NCBI GenBank assembly: GCA_029851415.1
Contig: CM056744.1
Coordinates: forward strand, 86,336,907 to 86,400,906
Direction of reading: 5' to 3'
DNA: 64,000 bases
Origin: Eretmocerus hayati
Lineage: Eukaryota; Arthropoda; Insecta; Hymenoptera; Aphelinidae
Shown here one piece after another: positions 1 through 11,080 of this stretch. A program made the position numbers and the translations under genes. The notes under the pieces were generated by a model, which searched no databases, was not told the origin of the DNA, and saw only the letters and a program-made list of their open reading frames with translations. Numbering within the stretch: position 1 is the stretch's first letter; every line of letters starts with the position of its first letter.

Positions 1-48
1 GCTGAAGCCGCTTGGCGGAAGGGTTACGTTGAGGAAGCTGAACGTGGT

Positions 49-1947
49 CTAGAATCGACGAACGTACACTAGGTCGTCGGTGGTCACAACTTCTTGGGAT
101 GTTGATGGAACGGGTGAGACAGCGCTGCTTCGATAGGCGAGGCTCGGATCATCGCTTATACTGGCCAGAGCTTCTGCTCCGGAAGATGATGGCCTTGGAA
201 CTGTGTTGACCTCTATCCCTCTCGCATTCAGAGTTGCTCGGAGTTCAGCGAGCAAGACCTCGTTGTGCTGCCTCTCTTGACGAGCGCTTACTTGGCCTTG
301 TTTCTTCTTCGGATAGGGGTAGCGCTTCACCCGGATCATCTCCTCTTTCCTGAAGGGGAGCTGCTCTGCATATTTGAGGAACGGCTTTGCATTAGCCGGG
401 CTCTGGTCCTCACGGAAGGCGCCGGACAGTTGGTCGTATAATGCCAAATTAATGGCATGGTACTGGTTCCACCAAGACACTTCTTTGATACACAAAGCAC
501 TTGCACGTCGTCGTCATCATCGGAGGAAGAGTCAAGGCACACTATTTCGTTCAGCAGCTGGGGTCGAGTAACTGCCTTGTGCCACGCTGCATTGCGTGCA
601 GCACGCTCCGGTCGCCTTTTTCGTTGGTGTCAGAGCGGTGGGAGGAAAGAAAGACATAGAGAAGGACCCAATGGGCCAGCTGCTGTTTCCCCTGACTCCT
701 CCTTCGTGTCTTCAAGCTGCAGACTGCAGCTCAGGCGGCTTGGATATCCCTCGGCTGAAGGATATGCTGATGACGGTTCGGCGGAGATTTCTTCGGAGTT
801 GACATCCAAGAGATCCCGATTGTTATCAGATGGTATGGCCTCGATTGACCATATCGATGAATTGCTGGCGGACGAGTAGTCGTCAGGTTGAAGTGCGGGA
901 CCGTAGGGCAGCATGGGCGACTTTCTCGGCAGCATGGCCTCGCTGTGGGGCCTCGGAAGCGGCTGCGGCCTGGGTGTATTGAGGCCTGAGGTGCTTGAGG
1001 GGCCATAGGTGGCCCACATCTCGGTTGAGACATTGGCGGGTTGAATGCGTTGTTTGCTGGAGCGTCCACTCCTTGTCGCTGGAAGATGCGGCTGCTATTT
1101 CTTTCGGTCACCATCCCTCCGGCGCGCCAAGAAGCCAGCGTCCTGGGCGACGGTCGATTCGTTTTGTTGGAGAGGCGTTGAGCGACAGGTCGACAAGGCG
1201 AGGCATCGTAGGACAGCGATGGAACACAACTGAACTGGCGATGGGCCCGATCGCGCCCTTTATACTCTTGTCCGGCGTACGCAATGCATGCGTATCATCT
1301 CCCGTTACTTCGAGCCTGTATAACTCGCTATGCAAGCTGTTTTCTTTGCTACCCGTGGGCCCTTGTGAGCTTTCTTTCTTCGCTGGCACCGGCACATTTT
1401 CACGAGTAAAGCTTGCAAACTCGAATTTACTGCGTTTGGCGGCCCCGTGAGGGCTGGCTGTATTGTTGAGACTTCGTTTGGTACTGCTATCACTCTGGGA
1501 CCGTCTCGGGTTTTCGTTCACCGGCGCCGATGCCTTTTCAAGCAGACTTCGATCGTGAGGTGTCCCGTGGATGGCTTGCGGGTGTTTGCCAATCGAGTCT
1601 CAGTTTTTTGACGTTGTTCTATTCGCAAACCTTCTTGAATCCGTTGATCCATCCGGCGTGCTTTCAAACACCTCTGGGGCCGCGGCGGCCCCCTGTGGGC
1701 TACTTGGGCTGCTGGACAGTATGCAGTCGTCGTAGTATGGAAACGTCACCTCTGTGCGGCTGAGGCTGTTCGTTGGGAAGCCAGGGCTTGCAGGGATGTG
1801 GGTCTCGGAGCTTGGAAATATCTCCACGTTGGCTGCTTGGGGGCGATCACTGTGGTTCGGCTTTGCTGTTGAATGGGCGCCATCAAGCTTTTCTTCTTCC
1901 TGTGCATCGCTCAATAATGCACTCTTCGGGTTTGGTTTGGAGAACAT
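49..1947 (-). pseudogene. Broken Ser/Pro-rich coding sequence, family not recognised
   Basis: Read on the minus strand, 1947 to 1108 is one frame of about 280 codons interrupted by a single TGA at 1600-1602. Coding character then continues in a second frame (about 1114 to 1025), a third (1019 to 630), a fourth that includes an acidic stretch CLDSSSDDDDDVQVL (near 540-497), and a fifth (495 to the stop at 49). The product is hydrophilic, rich in Ser, Pro, Lys and Glu, and looks largely disordered. The last 148 codons begin with a more ordered segment (WWNQYHAINLALYDQ). At least one stop and about four frameshifts make it a pseudogene or a decayed mobile-element ORF. The block is clearly richer in G+C than the DNA after 3 kb. 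A plus-strand ORF at 457-879 overlaps it and is probably a shadow. I recognise no domain, so no function is proposed. A spliced host gene whose introns I misread as frameshifts is the main alternative. Confidence 0.42.
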
Positions 1948-2084
1948 GGAATTCTTGGATAAGGGTTTTTGTGGGGTTTTGTGGCCCTCAGTTGGGCGTC
2001 AATTGACGTACGCAGGAGTTACGGCAATTGATGAAGAATTACAGTCGGCTAGGAAATCTGCATGTGCAAGAAAATTGTGGATAT

Positions 2085-2398
2085 GAAAACGAGGGTGATT
2101 CTATGGAGCGTCGTGGAATTTAGTTACAGCAGGATACTCCGTTACGTTCATCTCCTTCGTTGGTCGGCAGATTGGGCTGAAATACTGGTCGCAAAAGCGG
2201 TCAGTGGCACAAGAGAGAGTTTATACGAAGAGAGTTTATACGAAAACGAGAGTGATTTTATGAAACGTCGTTAAATTTAGTCACAGAAGGATACTCCATT
2301 ACGTTCCCCTCCTTCGTTGGTCGGCAGGTTGGGCTGAAATACTGGTCGCCAAAGCGGTCGGTGGCACAAGAGAGACTTTATACGAAGAGGCATAAATA
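2085..2398. repeat. 157-bp tandem duplication, two copies
   Basis: The block beginning GAAAACGAG at 2085 recurs at 2242, and CCTTCGTTGG at 2154 recurs at 2311, so the period is exactly 157 bp. The copies differ by scattered substitutions, which indicates an old duplication. It adjoins the broken coding block on its left. No coding role is visible. Confidence 0.88.
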
Positions 2399-3026
2399 TT
2401 GGATGAAAATTACTCATGCGTGGCAATCAGCTTTGAGAATTAATTGTAATCTGGATCCATTGCGACGATGTGATATGCTTGATTTGAGATGCAATGAACC
2501 TGCCACGTTACAAGAAAAGTACTTGATTCTTTCGCTAATTTCGCATTGGGGATATTGCAGCGAACGGCTGCAGATTTCCGATTTGGGAAGTGGAAAGGTG
2601 ACGGATGAGGGGAGGGGTTTGAACAATACAAACGGATGTGATGCTAAATATAGTCGATATATTTAGCCCTGGTTCCGTCGCAAACAGGTGTCGCGAGCAC
2701 ACATGCAAAATAGATAGGCCCACGGCACGGCTGATGTGTCAGCACGATGCCTCCAGTTCGCACACACACTATGATAGGCCCCCAACGATGTCGGCGTCTC
2801 GAAAGGGTCGAGCAAGGAGAGAATGGCGGAGTTGGCGGGCTGCTGCGTGTCCTTCGATGCGGAACGGAGCAGAGCCTCCGGCCGCACCAGGGTCAAATAT
2901 CTCTCCTCGCGCGCGGCGCGTATGCACTTGTTTGATGCCCGAATACTTTCTATGTCTGTCTTCTGAAATTCATGACTTTATATAGGATTTCTACACGTAC
3001 GTGTAATGTCGCGAAGATGTTACATG
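2399..3026. other. Intergenic, no gene seen
   Basis: No feature is supported here. About 2690-2940 is GC-rich with many CpG dinucleotides compared with its AT-rich surroundings, but it has no convincing ORF, TATA box or splice pair. Confidence 0.5.
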
Positions 3027-3242
3027 TTAAGGGGGTGTCAGAGTCCTATCAATATTGTACAGTTACCGACATGGTCGAGTTTTCGGATTTCTCGATGAAT
3101 TTTTGAGATATCAAAAATCTAACCAGTAACGCCGATTCTATGAGCCAAATAGAATCGGCGTTACTCAGTAGAATCCCGATATCTCGAAAATCCGTCGAGA
3201 AATCCGGAAAATCGACAATGTCGGTATCCGACATCCTCTTAA
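3027..3242. mobile_element. TTAA-flanked hairpin MITE
   Basis: TTAA at 3027-3030 and 3239-3242 flank an imperfect palindrome. The left end reads GGGGGTGTC and the reverse complement of the right end GAGGATGTC. Inner arms share ATAGAATCGGCGTTAC around a 7-base centre near 3148, as well as ATTTCTCGA near 3090 with its inverse near 3195. TTAA target duplication is the habit of piggyBac, Kolobok and Sola3 transposons. At about 208 bp with no ORF this is a non-autonomous MITE. Which superfamily mobilised it is not determined. Confidence 0.72.
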
Positions 3243-6200
3243 TGCTAGTGGATGATTGTCATTTTGTGTTCGGTGTTTGTGTATGATCCCACGTGCTCTG
3301 TTACGTGAAATTTAATGAACGCGTAGAGTTATAAACTTATTATAAGCACTGCTAAGGACGCGATGTACCAGATCGTACAGATGACAAGGTTGCGTACGAA
3401 GTTGGTCGTGGAACATCTATTCCGTGAGCTCATCATTCAAAATTCGTACCGCGAAATTTCGTGACAAAGTGAAGCGCGTACATCGTCCGGGCCGTACGGA
3501 CACAGTCGTGAAGGCTAGATTTAGGGGAGTTGAAATTTATGATGGAAGTCGTACCATGTAGGTGAAGTATTCGTGATGGAAGATACGCGAATTTTGCATT
3601 CCGACAGCGCATCTCTTGCACGATGTCGTCGATGCAGTGACATAATTCATTCCACCACAAAGCGTCGAGTTATAATATTATAAAATCCACTATCCAAAAA
3701 ATCACGAGAGTTTTCATGAAAAGTTAATGTTTAAATAAGATTGATTCAAGAAAATAAAATTTGAATGAATGAATCGCGACAATTGATACATTAATTACTG
3801 GACCAGATAATGTTCTCGTTCGGAAAAGAGAAACTTGTCAACTCGTTTTCAGCACTATCACCTTGTCCAACCGCAGCGAAGCTACTGAGAATATGTAATG
3901 CATCAATAAGGGTATTGCATCATTTTGCGACTTTCGTTCATTGTATCCGAGGATTGTGAAGAGATCACGAAGAAATCTCGTACCCTCTTCATGATGCCGA
4001 CGTCTATTCACAATGAGGTTGAGCAGACGGTAGTGAAATTTTCAGGCCATTTGCTTACGATCGCCACGTCTTAAATCCGCCGCACTCCCCTAGACAAATT
4101 CCAGCGATTTGACTGGATAGAGCCGCTTCGGCGCCATATTGCCACAATTTCACAATGGCATGAAGATATTATGGCCGCCGACAGAGTGCGGCACCGGTGG
4201 CGCCAGAAAAACGTGGGGTTGAATTGCGTTTTCTACGTTACTTACGGGGGTAAAAAGACCAAAATGAATATTTTCACTCATGCGAAGAGCTGCTCAGCAT
4301 AACTTCTGTCTGATTGATTGATCGAATTGCCTCCATCATCGTGAGTACGGAAATATGATGATTCTGTATTAGTATAGAAATATCATACTGATTGCAGGAT
4401 AGATTATCTATGCTTGGTCAACGAGCACGCGTGCGAAAGTGACTGCATAGATGATTTGGAACAAAAAGTAGCCGAATGACCAATATGGAGGAGAAACGAA
4501 TGGATCATATGCAGCTCATTAGATAGTTCATCGCGCATAGATTAGTATGGAACCAATGCAGGAATCAGAAAACTGGTAGGACGCTAATTTTATTTGCGCC
4601 CTCATTCGTTATCAAAAATCTGTTTCACTGAGCTAACTTTAATCACAATCCAAAACTAATTTCCCTGGTGAAGATCGGGCGCTTTCAGAATAGGAATAGT
4701 AACTTGGACAGTTTGGGAGAGGTTGATTTTCCATGTAATCAAGCTCGCCCAATTCTCCCGGACTTTGTCTGATCAGGCTTTGGATGACCGAATGAACTAT
4801 TTGAGGAACGTCGTCGATGGATTCTTCTAGAATTGCGGAGGATGTCAACTGCATTTCACCATCTCAATGTAAACTGACAGTTCTTCTAACTCACTCAAAG
4901 AGAGTATCATAAACTCTATGCTCTGAAGGTTTCAAAAGATGAGACAGAAATAGACTACAGGGCTTTTCGGAAAATGTTTGGTTCTCCTAAAAGGAGCAAA
5001 TTACTAATCATGGACCGTAAAAGCAAATCAAAATACATCACTCAATATCTCGTATCATTTTCAAATGAAATGACTCTTATGTATTATAACTTCTTCAATG
5101 CTGTTCTTGAGACTATCGTGGGACTACACTCCATTTGTAATATTCTCACTGGCATCTTACTGGCAAATCAGAATGCCTCCGTGGAGTATTTCAATCACTC
5201 AGGAACATTTGTGAGGATTTATTTACTGAAACTGTTCAATAGATCATTTACGTGAGCTCGAGTATCAGTTGATTATGCCCATCCATGATATGAAACCGAA
5301 CGCATTGAATGTCCCATTTATGAGTTAAGAGTTACATATGCAGGAAAAACCACAGTTCATCCTATCTGCTTATGGAAATATTTCCTCAAAACAATAGCTA
5401 CCGTCTCAACTACTCGTCTCTCTCATCATTACAACACAATTCTAGAATACATTCGTTGATCGCAATTCGCTCGATAATAATAATAAGCGTTTCACATCAT
5501 ACTTCCTGCTTCCGACTCAACAATCAGAATTATCCCTTCTCATCAACGAGCTTCGATGAAATAACATTTCACCTAGTCGTACACTCATAATCCGTGGGTT
5601 AGATGATTCGTGCTTGATCGTCGCGCTTTCTTGATAAATGCTACACTAAAATTTCTCTAATCGTAACAACGCAGCATATCAAAGTCTCAATTCCATACAA
5701 ACAGATGCGCGTGCTCGCGTGTGCGAGATATGAATTCTAGTAGCAATTATGAATTGAGAATTCATCAGAAAGTGAAATGAGCAGGAAGATGTGTATGTGT
5801 GTTCTCGAGTTCTGAGATTTGGACGAACGTTAACTCGTCAAAACAATGAGTATCATGAGAATCATTCTCCTCACGCGATCGGCAAGGACTCACGCATGCA
5901 GTGGTAATCTTCCGTTTCGTTGGCGTCGGGCTGATATTTGCGAAAGGATTAACTAATTCGTCTAAAACTTATCCGGTGTTTGATATACGAGCTAGTTCTC
6001 ATCTCAATCATACTCTGACACACGAAATGGAATTTCTCATTGCGAATTCATCGTACCACAGTTTCCTTTTCCGGGTAACTTCTGAGCATCATTCGAGAAT
6101 TCTAAGCGGGCAAACTCATTCTCAACTTTGTCCAATGCGATTTTTTCATGAAGAAAGAGATTTTTTGATTCTATCCTTAAGATTGAAGATCTTGCGATCT

Positions 6201-6770
6201 ATCATTGTGATATCTTTTGATTAATATACTCTGGGAATTTCTAACAAGTAATTTTCATGTTCACGAACGAGTCGGAACATATCACCTTGCTCAGTTGCTC
6301 ACATATTTGAATTCGCATCTAGTTCACTGTTGGGAGAAACTCTGAAAATTGGGCTAATCGTCTAGAATTCAACATTACAAAGTTGAGAGGTTTGTTGTAA
6401 TTAGTGTGATTTTGACCTGGATTTCAGAATTCTTCCATATAGCGCTGTTCATATGAATTTGAATTTCAACATCTTGTAGTATATTGGCAGAAGAATGTTG
6501 GAGAAGAGAAGGATCGCTCCGATAACAATGGCTGAGGATCTTGCAGATCTACGAGTCGAATATTCTTCATGATGTCAACCACATGAATGGATTGGGAAGG
6601 AAATCAATCAAATACCCTAACACGATAATTGTGAGGGTGATTTTCATAATCTCACAACAGTCATTGAATAGACTCTTGTTTTTTGACTAATATGATTGTT
6701 TGGGAAATATTTCTCCAACTCCCTAGTCGAATATTGATATATTGGGGGTCGATATCTCGGTTCAAGAACA
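3243..6770. other. AT-rich intergenic stretch, nothing supported
   Basis: No gene, RNA or clear repeat is supported. A 75-codon minus-strand ORF (3660-3433) has a protein-like sequence (FAYLPSRILHLHG, MYALHFVTKFRG) but matches no family I can name and has no flanking coding signal. It could be a mobile-element scrap. GCGCCATATTG near 4130 and ATGGCCGCCG near 4170 resemble the inverted repeat annotated at 28705-28975. Confidence 0.5.
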
Positions 6771-7020
6771 TAATGGTGATTCCGCCGAAAGTGGGATTTT
6801 TTTGAGTCGAAAATCGTCACGGAGAGTGATTTGGATAGAAAAATCATTTCATTTCCAGACAAGTTTCAGTGGCTCGGAGCAGTTGACTTCCACTTGTTTG
6901 GGTATGGAGAAAGAGTATCCAATAAAGCTACGTATCTCAAGATTCAACTTAGAAAAGATAAGTCAAATTTTAGGTGTCGTGAACGGAGACGGGAAGGACA
7001 AAGACGAAACCCGAGAGAGT

Positions 7021-8639
7021 AATTCCACGTGAAAGGAATGGTCGATTGCACATGGTGTTCCAAATATCTTCCTCATAATTTTTTATCGATTCTATACTTC
7101 AAATTATGACAAAAAACGGTCGCTAGGACCCAAACAAATTTTTTCGCGTAGCTGGTAAGCAAGTTGGTGAAGCTTTTGATTTTTTTTTTGGTGAAAGAAT
7201 TGTTGCTTTGTTCCCACTAAAACTGCTATAGGTCTGAAACAAAATAAGGTAATGACATGCGGATCAGCGCATTCGAAATCTGAGGCAAAAACCTTTCAGA
7301 ATATGCCTTGGAATTTTTTGTGAGTAATTGGTTTTATATATGGGCGATTTCATAAAAATCACTATCTAATTTTTCTCTTAAAATACAATCTTAAAAAAGT
7401 TCTGAAAAAAACATAATTCGATGTAAGATTTGATGTTCTTCCCGGAAAAAAAAGTTTCAGTCTAGGTTCTGCACTCCCCAGTGAGTTTTGAGCGATTTTT
7501 TGCGATTAGATTCTCCGCCTAATAAGTACTCGAGAATTTTCTACGCACGCGCGTAATTTCACGGAATTGAAACCTCGCGCAATCAATAGCCCGTAGAATT
7601 TCCTTCAAAATGACCACTGGTCGAGTTCTTTTTCATGTTTCTAGAGCTGAGCTATGACATGAGAAAGGGAACATAGAGAGTAGGGTAGTCTGCGGGATCC
7701 GCATCAGTCGTTCGCCAGAAAATTTCAGACCGGGGGTTCAGACCAATGTCTCACAAGTTTATACGATTTGAGAGAGTAAATCCTTTTTCCATCATTTTAA
7801 CCTAAAAATGCCTCATTCAAATGCGGTTTTAGGGTTCTCATGATGAAAAATCATCATTGCTCTGTGCTCGCAAGCCCATTTCGGGCGCGGAGGACTTATT
7901 TCCCTCGCTTCGCTCGGGAAATGAACTGTCCTAGCGCCCGAACTGGGCGCACGTGCCCAGGGCAATAACGTACTATTGTTCCACAGGGACGCTTGGAACT
8001 CCGGTTTTACAGCACCAAAATGGACTTCACCAGTAGCAATCTTGAAGGAAATTTCACGGGCTATTGATTGCGCAAGGTTTCAACTCCGTAAAATCACGCG
8101 CATGCGCAGAAAGTTCTCGAGTTCTCATTGGCCGAAAAATCGAATCCCAAAAAATCGCTCAAAACTCACTGGGGAGTGCAGAACCTAGACTGAAACATTT
8201 TTTTTCGTAAAGAACATTTTTACATCGAATTATGTGTTTTCAGAATTTTTTTAAGATTGGGCTTTTGAGAAAAAAATCAGATAGTGATTTTAATGGGATC
8301 GCCCATATATGAGACCCATTACCTCAAAAAAAAAATTTCCAAGGCATGTTTTGATAAGTTTTTGTCTCAGCTTCCGAATGCGCTCATTCACGTGTTATTA
8401 TCTTATTCCGTTTCAGACCTATAGCAGTTCTAGTGGGAAAAAGGAGCAATTCTTTCTCCAAAAAAAAAATCAAAAGCTTCACCAACTTGCTTACTAGCTA
8501 CGCGAAAAAAATTTTTAGGGTCCTAGCGACCGTTTCTTCGTCCTAATTTGAGGTATAGAATCGATGAAAAATTATGAGGAAGAGATTTGGAACACCATGT
8601 ACAATCGACCATTTCTTTCACGTGGAATTATTCGAGAGA
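7021..8639. mobile_element. Large foldback element A, ~600-bp inverted arms
   Basis: The left arm (7021 to about 7622) is the reverse complement of the right arm (about 8028-8639). Both outer ends read AATTCCACGTGAAAG. Matching inner landmarks are the CGGTCGCTAGGACCC segment at 7118 with its inverse at 8519, and CAATCAATAGCCCGT at 7580 with its inverse near 8058. The flanks share CGAGAGAG at 7012-7019 and 8643-8650, compatible with an 8-bp target duplication but offset by a few bases from the symmetric ends. No transposase ORF is visible, so it is non-autonomous. Its terminal motif AGTAATTYCACG is shared with element B, so the two are relatives. Confidence 0.75.
7856..7966. repeat. GC-rich central hairpin of element A
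   Basis: An imperfect stem of about 50 bp per arm folds around TTC at its centre: CATTTCGGGCGCGGAGGACT and its inverse flank CCCTCGC-TTC-GCTCGGG. Ends are ATTGC and GGCAAT. It is much richer in GC than the arms of element A and may be a separate small snapback insertion. Confidence 0.65.
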
Positions 8640-8697
8640 GAATATAAGTCTTGTTGGAAGTCTTGCAGAGAGTCTCGCAGAAAAAGGTGCAGTTTTC

Positions 8698-10257
8698 GAT
8701 ATGAGTAATTCCACGCAAAACAGACCTACGAAAAAGGGTCATGTCTCAGACTGCTCCTTGACTCTTTCATTCTAATCTACGGGACAAAAATGAACTTTTC
8801 ACCATCCTTGGGACCCCATGAAGATTCTCCAGGTATGTGAGGCACATTTTAATTCATCCTTTTCAATCATCTCCAACAACAAAAAACGTTATTTCCAAAA
8901 TAAAATTCATATTTCTCGTATTTGTTTAGAGATATAGACATGGGGTTTGCGTCCTTGAAGAAGGTATTTAAAAAACCTATCGAAATCGAACTAGGAGGAT
9001 TGATTTTGAGGTTACGAGCGGCTTCAGTGGGATAAAGAATGAAAAATACAAACATATTAATTCCTCAAAGAGCCATTTTGTTCATTCCTTGGAAATTTGA
9101 TATTCAATGTAAAATGTTGTGTTCTTCCAGACAAGAGTAGTCTCGAACATTTCTTCTGCGTCCTAAACCCTGTTTTTGCTATGTTCTGCAAATCCATTTT
9201 CTAGGCGGTTGAAAATCGTCTATTCCTTGCGCATATGCAGGAATTTGGATTCCCAAAACAATTTCATCAACACCTTCACTGCGATGGGCCCCACCGGTGG
9301 GGAGGACCTGAACGCGTTTTTCGCCGTCGCAGTGAACGTGTTAAAAAGCCAAGAAAATTTCCTTCGAAATGACCATTTTGCAGAGTCGATTTCGTCAACT
9401 GCGATCGAAGCTACAAAGTATGGAAAATAAACACTCAGCTTGGGTGCGAAGTATGAGGCTATAGCAAAAAAACGTCCACCAGGGTGGCCCTGATGGTCAT
9501 TTAAGCTCCCCAACACATGGATTTTGCTGTCCGTGTACGTCGGTGCGTGCTAGTGTGTATCTGTTTGAGAGAGTATGCGACAACTCTCACAGACTCGCAC
9601 GGACAGAGAATTGCGTGTGTTGGACCACCAGCGCTCCTAGCGGCCGTTTTTTAACTATAGCATCATAGGTGTTCGCCATCCTGCGCGGATTCCCTCCAAA
9701 TTCCTGCGCATGCGCAGATTACAGACGATTTTTAATTTCCTAGAGAGTAGATTTACAGAAAATGACAAAAAGTGGCCTTAGGACACAAAAAAAAATGTTG
9801 GGGACTACTTTTTCCTGGAAGAACACAACATCTTACATCAAATATCCAATTTTCAAGGAATAAAAAGAATGGCTTTTTGAGGAATTAATTTTCTTGTATT
9901 TCTTATTCTTTTGCTCACGAAAGCCGCCCATAACCTCGAACTCAATTTCTCAATACTGATCTTGATAGGTATTTTCGAAACCTCTCGAATGCTGCAAACC
10001 GCATCTCTGTATCTGTGAACGGATTCGAGAAATATGAATTTTATTGAAAAAAAGACCCGAATATTGTCGTTGGAGATGATTGGAAAAGATGAATTGAAAT
10101 GTGCCCCACATACCTGGAAAACTTTTATGGGGTCCCATGGGTGGTGAAAGGTTCATATTCTGTACCCATACATAGAATCGAATGGAGAAGCCAAGAAAGC
10201 AGTCTGAGACATGACCCTTTTTCGTGGGTCTGTTTCACGTGAAATTACTCATATGAG
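8698..10257. mobile_element. Large foldback element B, related to A
   Basis: The left arm from 8698 is inverted in the right arm ending at 10257. Both ends carry ATATGAGTAATT followed by CACG. Matching pairs include AAAAAGGGTCATGTCTCAGA (8731) with its inverse at 10204, TTGTGTTCTTCCAG (9117) with its inverse near 9818, and GGAATTTGGA (9240) with its inverse near 9706. The palindrome centre is near 9565, inside a stem bounded by CCAACACA (9509) and TGTGTTGG (9615). The left arm holds about 165 extra bases (9257-9432) including a MITE. An imperfect direct repeat (AAGTCTTGCARARAGTCTCG) lies outside both ends, near 8660 and 10290, and may be a duplication made at insertion. Confidence 0.72.
9267..9352. 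mobile_element. MITE fragment related to the element at 15658
   Basis: CACTGCGATGGGCCCCACCG at about 9278 and the inverse CGCAGTGAACGTG ending in TTAA (9349-9352) match the ends of the intact copy at 15658-15907. The left target site reads TCAA instead of TTAA. It explains most of the asymmetry between the arms of element B, so it inserted after the palindrome formed. Confidence 0.6.
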
Positions 10258-11080
10258 ACTCATCAAGACTTTTGCAAAACTTCAAAGTCTTGCAAAAAGT
10301 CTCGCAAAAAATCGTTGCTTGGTCTATGTCGTTAGGACATTTGACCTCAAAAAATATTCCCACGTCTTGACAAGTAAGCGTAGACTCTTTCCCGCACAGA
10401 TTTGATCCAACGCAACCAAATACTTGAAGAAATGTGTTCCACAAAACGATATAGCGCGTTGGGGAAAAGCACAACATGGGTACGGAAAGAACAGAAAATA
10501 TTGTACGCCATTCTGAGAACATGCCTATGGTTGCATATTCAAGTTTCTGGTTAATGTCGCGCATGGATTGAGTGTATTTGTGTATCTAGATGACAACCTC
10601 ATTGGTTCAAAAGACCTCGTAGACGATCGGGCACTTTGCTGAGCTAATTAGTGCTGTGCGAGACGTTTTGGTGCAAATCTATCTTCAAAATGTGGGTCGG
10701 TCGTGCTCAAGCTGAGGGTTGAATTTCCGCTCGCAAAGTGTTGCATTTTGCTATTTGACGTATTACAAGTTGGAGTGCATTGCTCCATATTTATAGGCAA
10801 TCTTGACTATGCATTAGCGTCGTAATAGATTAACAGATTGAAGTTGGGTTGCTCACAAGGGATGAGATTGACATCTTGACCCTTTATCAAGCACTACAAA
10901 TTACGTGGATCATTTCCAAAACTATCAACATAGTTGCTTACCAATACAATACACCCTAGAAAATTGCTATGAAGTCCATCCCAAATACTAGAAACTTGAG
11001 GGTGGGGGGGGGGGGGCTTGGAACTCGGAAAATCTCACTTTCGGCGGAGTCACTCTTACATCGGTCCTGGGCCCGAAGTA

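Larger units (their letters stand above)
6771..11080 (+). repeat. Unclassified dispersed repeat, copy 1, split by two palindromes
   Basis: Sequence at 6771-7012 and 10320-11080 aligns collinearly by eye to 16756-17471 and 22546-22735. Anchors include AGCTACGTATCTCAA (about 6929 and 16909), TTGTACGCCAT (10500 and 17139), AATGTCGCGCAT (10553 and 17202) and AGAT/AAATTGCTAT (about 10957 and 22631). The first copy is interrupted by palindromes at 7021-8639 and 8698-10257. Some stretches look faintly coding (about 80 codons at 17048-17290 in the other copy), but every ORF is short and I recognise no domain. It is either an old degenerate transposon or a duplicated host segment. The copy carries a run of 13 G (11004-11016) and, 67 bases on, a run of 14 C (11084-11097). 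Confidence 0.6.

Noticed and set aside
457..879. 140-codon plus-strand ORF with an acidic, protein-like C-terminus
   Set aside because: It overlaps the longer minus-strand coding remnant, whose composition is consistent over 1.9 kb; strand-shadow is the simpler reading.
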